DNA of 64,000 bases from an uncultured Prevotellaceae bacterium (GTDB taxonomy: Bacteria; Bacteroidota; Bacteroidia; Bacteroidales; Bacteroidaceae): NCBI GenBank assembly GCA_902776665.1, contig CACYQZ010000010.1, forward strand, positions 26,353 through 90,352, given 5' to 3'. Every line of letters starts with the position of its first letter. Position 1 is the stretch's first letter. The position numbers and the translations under genes were made by a program. The notes under the pieces were generated by a model, which did no database searches, had not been told where the DNA came from, and was given only the letters and a program-made list of their open reading frames with translations. Shown here piece after piece: positions 60,425 through 64,000 of the stretch.

Positions 60425-61036
60425 ATGCCAGGATTATTAGGAAAGAAAATCGGAATGACATCCGTTTTCAGCGACGGCAAGAATGTGCCGTGCACTGTTA
60501 TCGAGGCTGGTCCTTGTGTGGTCACTCAAGTCAAGACTGTTGAGAAAGACGGATACAAGGCTATTCAGCTTGCTTTCGGCGAGGCCAAGGAGAAGAACAC
60601 CACCAAACCGATGATGGGCGTCTTCAAGAAGGCAGGAACAACGCCGAAGAAGCACTTGGCCGAGTTCAAGTTTGACGAGGACTACAACCTCGGCGACACA
60701 ATCACGGTGGAGCTGTTTGGCGACGCCGAGTTCGTGGACGTCGTGGGCACCTCGAAAGGTAAGGGTTTCCAGGGTGTGATGAAGCGCCACGGTTTCGGCG
60801 GTGTTGGTCAGGCCACCCACGGTCAGGACGACCGCGCCCGCAAGCCGGGTTCTATCGGTGCCTGCTCTTACCCCGCAAAAGTGTTCAAGGGAATGCGCAT
60901 GGCTGGCCGCATGGGCGGTGACCGCGTGACGACCCAGAACCTCAGAGTGTTAAAAGTGATTCCTGAGCACAACCTGATCCTCGTGAAGGGCAGCTGTGCC
61001 GGATGTAATGGTTCAACCGTCTTAATTCAGAAGTAA
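60425..61036 (+). CDS. rplC: 50S ribosomal protein L3 (uL3)
   Basis: A 203-residue protein: [42 protein letters not shown] and [13 protein letters not shown]. It is an early assembly protein near the peptidyl transferase centre. It heads the second half of the S10 cluster. Confidence 0.98.
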   Translation: MPGLLGKKIGMTSVFSDGKNVPCTVIEAGPCVVTQVKTVEKDGYKAIQLAFGEAKEKNTTKPMMGVFKKAGTTPKKHLAEFKFDEDYNLGDTITVELFGDAEFVDVVGTSKGKGFQGVMKRHGFGGVGQATHGQDDRARKPGSIGACSYPAKVFKGMRMAGRMGGDRVTTQNLRVLKVIPEHNLILVKGSCAGCNGSTVLIQK

Positions 61037-61038
61037 CC

Positions 61039-61668
61039 ATGGAAGTTAGTGTATTGAACATCAATGGTCAGGAGACCGGAAGAAAGGTAACCTTGAACGA
61101 GGCTATCTACGGAATTGAACCGAACGACCACGTGCTGTATCTGGCCGTCAAGCAGTATCTTGCCAACCAGCGCCAGGGCACAGCCAAGTCGAAGGAAAGA
61201 AGCGAAATCACGGGTTCGACCCGCAAGTTGATTCGTCAGAAGGGTAGTGGTGGCGCCCGCCGTGGTGACATCAAGTCGCCGCTGCTCAGAGGTGGTGGCC
61301 GCGTGTTCGGTCCGAAGCCCCGCGACTACTCGTTCAAGCTGAACAAGAAAGTGAAGTTGCTGGCTCGCAAGTCGGCTCTCTCGTACAAGGCACAGGAGAA
61401 TGCCATCATCGTCGTCGAAGACTTCGATTTTGAGGCACCCAAGACAAAAGATTTCTTAAATGTAGTTAAAAATCTAAAAATCGAGGGTAAGAAACTGCTT
61501 CTTCTTTTGCCGGATGTGAAGAAAAACGTATATTTGTCGGCTCGTAACCTGCAGCGTTCCGAGGTGATGACAGCATCTGCACTCAATGCCTACAAGGTTT
61601 TGAATGCCGACGTGCTTGTTGTGACCGAGAAGTCGCTGGAGTCCATCGACGAAGTCTTAACCAAGTAA
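61039..61668 (+). CDS. rplD: 50S ribosomal protein L4 (uL4)
   Basis: A 209-residue protein with the exit-tunnel loop ([20 protein letters not shown]). It lines the nascent-chain tunnel, and in E. coli it represses the S10 operon. It starts 2 bp after the rplC stop. Confidence 0.97.
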   Translation: MEVSVLNINGQETGRKVTLNEAIYGIEPNDHVLYLAVKQYLANQRQGTAKSKERSEITGSTRKLIRQKGSGGARRGDIKSPLLRGGGRVFGPKPRDYSFKLNKKVKLLARKSALSYKAQENAIIVVEDFDFEAPKTKDFLNVVKNLKIEGKKLLLLLPDVKKNVYLSARNLQRSEVMTASALNAYKVLNADVLVVTEKSLESIDEVLTK

Positions 61669-61672
61669 ACTT

Positions 61673-61678
61673 AGGAGG
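61673..61678 (+). promoter_or_regulatory. Strong Shine-Dalgarno site of rplW
   Basis: AGGAGG nine bases before the ATG at 61688. With hpf it is one of only two such strong sites I found in the window. Confidence 0.65.
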
Positions 61679-61687
61679 ATTTAAGAT

Positions 61688-61984
61688 ATGGCATTCTACA
61701 TTGTCAAGCCGTTGGTCACCGAGAAGATGACCAAGATTACGGAGAAGCGCCCCAACCGCTTCGGCTTCATTGTTCGCCCCGAGGCAAGCAAGGAGCAGAT
61801 TAAGAAAGAAGTCGAGGAACTCTACAAGGTCACGGTTGAGTCGGTGAACACCGCCACATACGCTGGCAAGCGTTCGTCGCGCTACACAAGAGCAGGCCTC
61901 ATCAAAGGCCAGAAGAGTTCATTCAAGAAGGCTATCGTCACTCTGAAAGAGGGCGAAACGATTGATTTTTACAGCAATATTTAA
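61688..61984 (+). CDS. rplW: 50S ribosomal protein L23 (uL23)
   Basis: A 98-residue protein (MAFYIVKPLVTEKMTKITEK). It sits at the tunnel exit where trigger factor docks. The 19-bp spacer before it carries a strong SD. Confidence 0.96.
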   Translation: MAFYIVKPLVTEKMTKITEKRPNRFGFIVRPEASKEQIKKEVEELYKVTVESVNTATYAGKRSSRYTRAGLIKGQKSSFKKAIVTLKEGETIDFYSNI

Positions 61985-61991
61985 ATAAACA

Positions 61992-62819
61992 ATGGCAGTA
62001 CGTAAATTTAAGCCGGTTACACCCGGTCAAAGACACAAGATTATTGGCACGTTCGAGGAGATTACTGCATCCGTGCCAGAGAAGTCTCTCGTTTACGGCA
62101 AACGTTCCACCGGCGGTCGCAACAACACCGGTAAGATGACAGTCCGCTATCGCGGCGGCGGTCACAAGAGGAAGTATCGTCTGATCGACTTTAAGCGTGA
62201 GAAAGATGGTGTTCCAGCAACAGTGAAGACAATCGAGTACGATCCGAACCGCTCGGCCCGTATCGCATTGCTTTTCTATGCTGATGGTGAAAAACGTTAC
62301 ATTATTGCTCCTAACGGACTGGAAGTTGGTGCGAAGCTGATGTCGGGCGCTGAGGCAGCTCCCGAGGTGGGCAACGCCCTTCCGCTGGCCAACATCCCCG
62401 TCGGTACGGTCATCCACAACATTGAGATGCGTCCCGGCCAGGGTGCCAAGCTCGTTCGTTCGGCTGGTAATTTTGCCCAGTTGACTTCTCGTGAAGGCAG
62501 TTACTGTGTGATTAAGCTACCTTCGGGTGAAACCCGTAAGATTCTCTCTGCTTGTAAAGCTACTGTAGGAAGTGTTGGCAACTCCGACCACGCCCTTGAG
62601 CAGTCGGGTAAGGCAGGCCGCTCGCGCTGGCTGGGTCGCCGTCCGCACAACCGTGGTGTTGTCATGAACCCGCACGATCACCCGATGGGTGGTGGTGAAG
62701 GCCGCCAGAGCGGTGGACATCCGCGCTCGCGCAAGGGTCTGTACGCTAAGGGTCTCAAGACGCGCGCACCGAAGAAACTTTCCAACAAGTACATCATTGA
62801 AAGAGCCAATAAGAAATAA
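61992..62819 (+). CDS. rplB: 50S ribosomal protein L2 (uL2)
   Basis: A 275-residue protein; [22 protein letters not shown], and the C-terminal [20 protein letters not shown] with the conserved His near the peptidyl transferase centre. It follows rplW by 7 bp. Confidence 0.98.
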   Translation: MAVRKFKPVTPGQRHKIIGTFEEITASVPEKSLVYGKRSTGGRNNTGKMTVRYRGGGHKRKYRLIDFKREKDGVPATVKTIEYDPNRSARIALLFYADGEKRYIIAPNGLEVGAKLMSGAEAAPEVGNALPLANIPVGTVIHNIEMRPGQGAKLVRSAGNFAQLTSREGSYCVIKLPSGETRKILSACKATVGSVGNSDHALEQSGKAGRSRWLGRRPHNRGVVMNPHDHPMGGGEGRQSGGHPRSRKGLYAKGLKTRAPKKLSNKYIIERANKK

Positions 62820-62838
62820 CAAGTAAAAAGAGAAGATT

Positions 62839-63105
62839 ATGAGTCGTTCACTTAAGAAAGGTCCGTACATCAACGTATCGCTCGAGAAGAAGATTCTCGC
62901 CATGAACGAGAGCGGTAAGAAGACAGTCGTCAAGACGTGGGCCAGGGCATCAATGATTTCCCCGGACTTCGTGGGACACACTGTTGCAGTTCATAACGGA
63001 AACAAATTTATCCCTGTTTACATCACCGAGAACATGGTGGGCCACAAGCTGGGCGAGTTCTCGCCGACGCGCAAGTTCGGCGGCCATGCCGGCAACAAGA
63101 AGTAA
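62839..63105 (+). CDS. rpsS: 30S ribosomal protein S19 (uS19)
   Basis: An 88-residue protein ([36 protein letters not shown]). It contacts the A-site finger in the head of the small subunit. Confidence 0.97.
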   Translation: MSRSLKKGPYINVSLEKKILAMNESGKKTVVKTWARASMISPDFVGHTVAVHNGNKFIPVYITENMVGHKLGEFSPTRKFGGHAGNKK

Positions 63106-63144
63106 TCCCAGGGACATGTAAGAATTAAAAACCAAGAATTAACA

Positions 63145-63549
63145 ATGGGAGCAAGAAAAAGATTAGCGGCTGAGAAAAGAAAAGAAGCCCTAAAGACGCA
63201 ATATTTTGCAAAGCTCAAGGGCGTTCCCTCGTCCCCGCGCAAGATGCGCTATGTCGTCGATATGATTCGCGGCATGGAGGTGAACCGCGCCCTCGCTGTA
63301 TTGAGATTCTCGAAGAAGCACGCCGCCCAGGACGTTGAGAAACTCCTGCGCTCGGCAGTTGCCAACTGGGAAGCTAAGAATGACCGCAAGGCTGAGGACA
63401 ACGAGCTCGTCGTGAGCCGTGTCTTCGTGGACGAGGGTACCACCCTGAAGCGTATGCGCCCGGCCCCGCAAGGTCGCGGCTACCGCATCCGCAAGCGTTC
63501 AAACCATGTGACTTTGTTTGTTGACTCTAAAAATGACGAAAAAGAATAA
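63145..63549 (+). CDS. rplV: 50S ribosomal protein L22 (uL22)
   Basis: A 134-residue protein with the tunnel loop ([20 protein letters not shown]). It starts with [20 protein letters not shown]. It follows rpsS by 39 bp. Confidence 0.96.
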   Translation: MGARKRLAAEKRKEALKTQYFAKLKGVPSSPRKMRYVVDMIRGMEVNRALAVLRFSKKHAAQDVEKLLRSAVANWEAKNDRKAEDNELVVSRVFVDEGTTLKRMRPAPQGRGYRIRKRSNHVTLFVDSKNDEKE

Positions 63550-63551
63550 GT

Positions 63552-64000
63552 ATGGGACAAAAAGTTAATCCAATCAGCAACCGTCTGGGAATCATCCGCG
63601 GTTGGGACAGCAATTGGTACGGTGGCAAGAGCTTCGGTGAGAATCTTGTCGAGGATATGAAAATCCGCAAGTATCTCAACGAACGTCTGGCCAAGGCCAG
63701 CGTCTCGAAGATTGTCATCGAGCGTACGCTGAAGCTGGTCACCATCACGATTTGCACGGCTCGTCCGGGCATCGTCATCGGTAAAGGTGGACAGGATGTC
63801 GACAAACTGAAAGAAGAACTGAAGAAACTCTACAAGAAGGACATTCAGATCAATATCTTTGAAGTGAAGAAGCCCGAGCTCGACGCCAACATCGTGGCGA
63901 ACAACATCGCCCGTCAGGTCGAAGGCAAGATCGCCTATCGTCGTGCCATCAAGATGGCCATCCAGAACACGATGCGCGCCGGTGCAGAAGGAGTCAAAGT
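63552..64000 (+). CDS. rpsC: 30S ribosomal protein S3 (uS3), 5' part
   Basis: The first 149 codons are present, reading [20 protein letters not shown] and a KH domain with [17 protein letters not shown]. It runs off the right edge. It starts 2 bp after the rplV stop, the standard rplV-rpsC order. Confidence 0.96.
   Translation, partial: MGQKVNPISNRLGIIRGWDSNWYGGKSFGENLVEDMKIRKYLNERLAKASVSKIVIERTLKLVTITICTARPGIVIGKGGQDVDKLKEELKKLYKKDIQINIFEVKKPELDANIVANNIARQVEGKIAYRRAIKMAIQNTMRAGAEGVK

Overview
The window is a contiguous piece of a Bacteroidota chromosome, most likely a Bacteroidales/Prevotellaceae member. The evidence is the Bacteroidota promoter signature (-33 TTTG or TTG, about 20 nt, -7 TAnnTTTG) before many genes, the general lack of Shine-Dalgarno sites, short secretion tails ending in ...GKKxVxK on glycosidases, an OMP_b-brl-type receptor, and a NigD-like lipoprotein. 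The species cannot be named from sequence alone. Base composition is GC-rich for this group in most coding regions.

Layout. (1) 1-207: the 5' end of kbl (left edge) divergent from a threonine-dehydrogenase-type epimerase; together they degrade threonine. (2) 1108-5939, minus: PASTA protein, RluD-type pseudouridine synthase, Ddl, an acyltransferase and a NigD-like lipoprotein form one envelope-related operon. (3) 6084-8777, minus: rpmH, then efp, GT2 glycosyltransferase and radC. (4) 8952-10133, plus: MIP18/SufT-like protein and LpxH. (5) 10186-18810, plus: large secreted GH2 and GH20 glycosidases and an AT-rich beta-barrel-like protein. (6) 18887-21109, minus: pta-ackA. (7) 21209-26651, minus: a thioredoxin-TonB fusion, then a MacB-like exporter (ATPase, two permeases, adaptor). 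(8) 26845-31068, plus: ECF sigma factor, membrane protein, secreted protein, outer-membrane receptor-like protein. (9) 31079-40479: aroB (minus), lptB, tig, clpP-clpX, recQ, rpsU, xer recombinase, hpf. (10) 40582-53694: tRNA cluster Thr-Tyr-Gly-Thr, tuf, tRNA-Trp, secE, nusG, rplKAJL, rpoBC. (11) 53902-55887: a GH84 glycosidase with its own promoter, then a DUF3467 gene. (12) 56472-64000: rpsL, rpsG, fusA, rpsJ, then a separately promoted rplC-rplD-rplW-rplB-rpsS-rplV-rpsC block that runs off the right edge.

The most unusual features are: (a) a junction at about 42359 where tRNA-Trp loses the 3' side of its acceptor stem and runs directly into secE, which lacks a normal start codon; this is either a deletion or an assembly error in two essential genes. 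(b) Several families of tandem repeats with a 7-bp period (TGTTGGG, CCTATTA, GACAGTT, AACATTG, AATTTAC, TTTTGAA and others) lie between genes and also in frame inside coding genes: aroB twice, the acyltransferase twice, the NigD-like protein twice including its signal peptide, and a glycosyltransferase. They resemble the heptameric STRR repeats known from filamentous cyanobacteria. (c) The rplC leader contains a perfect 16-bp inverted repeat behind a dedicated promoter, so the S10 block is split into two transcription units.
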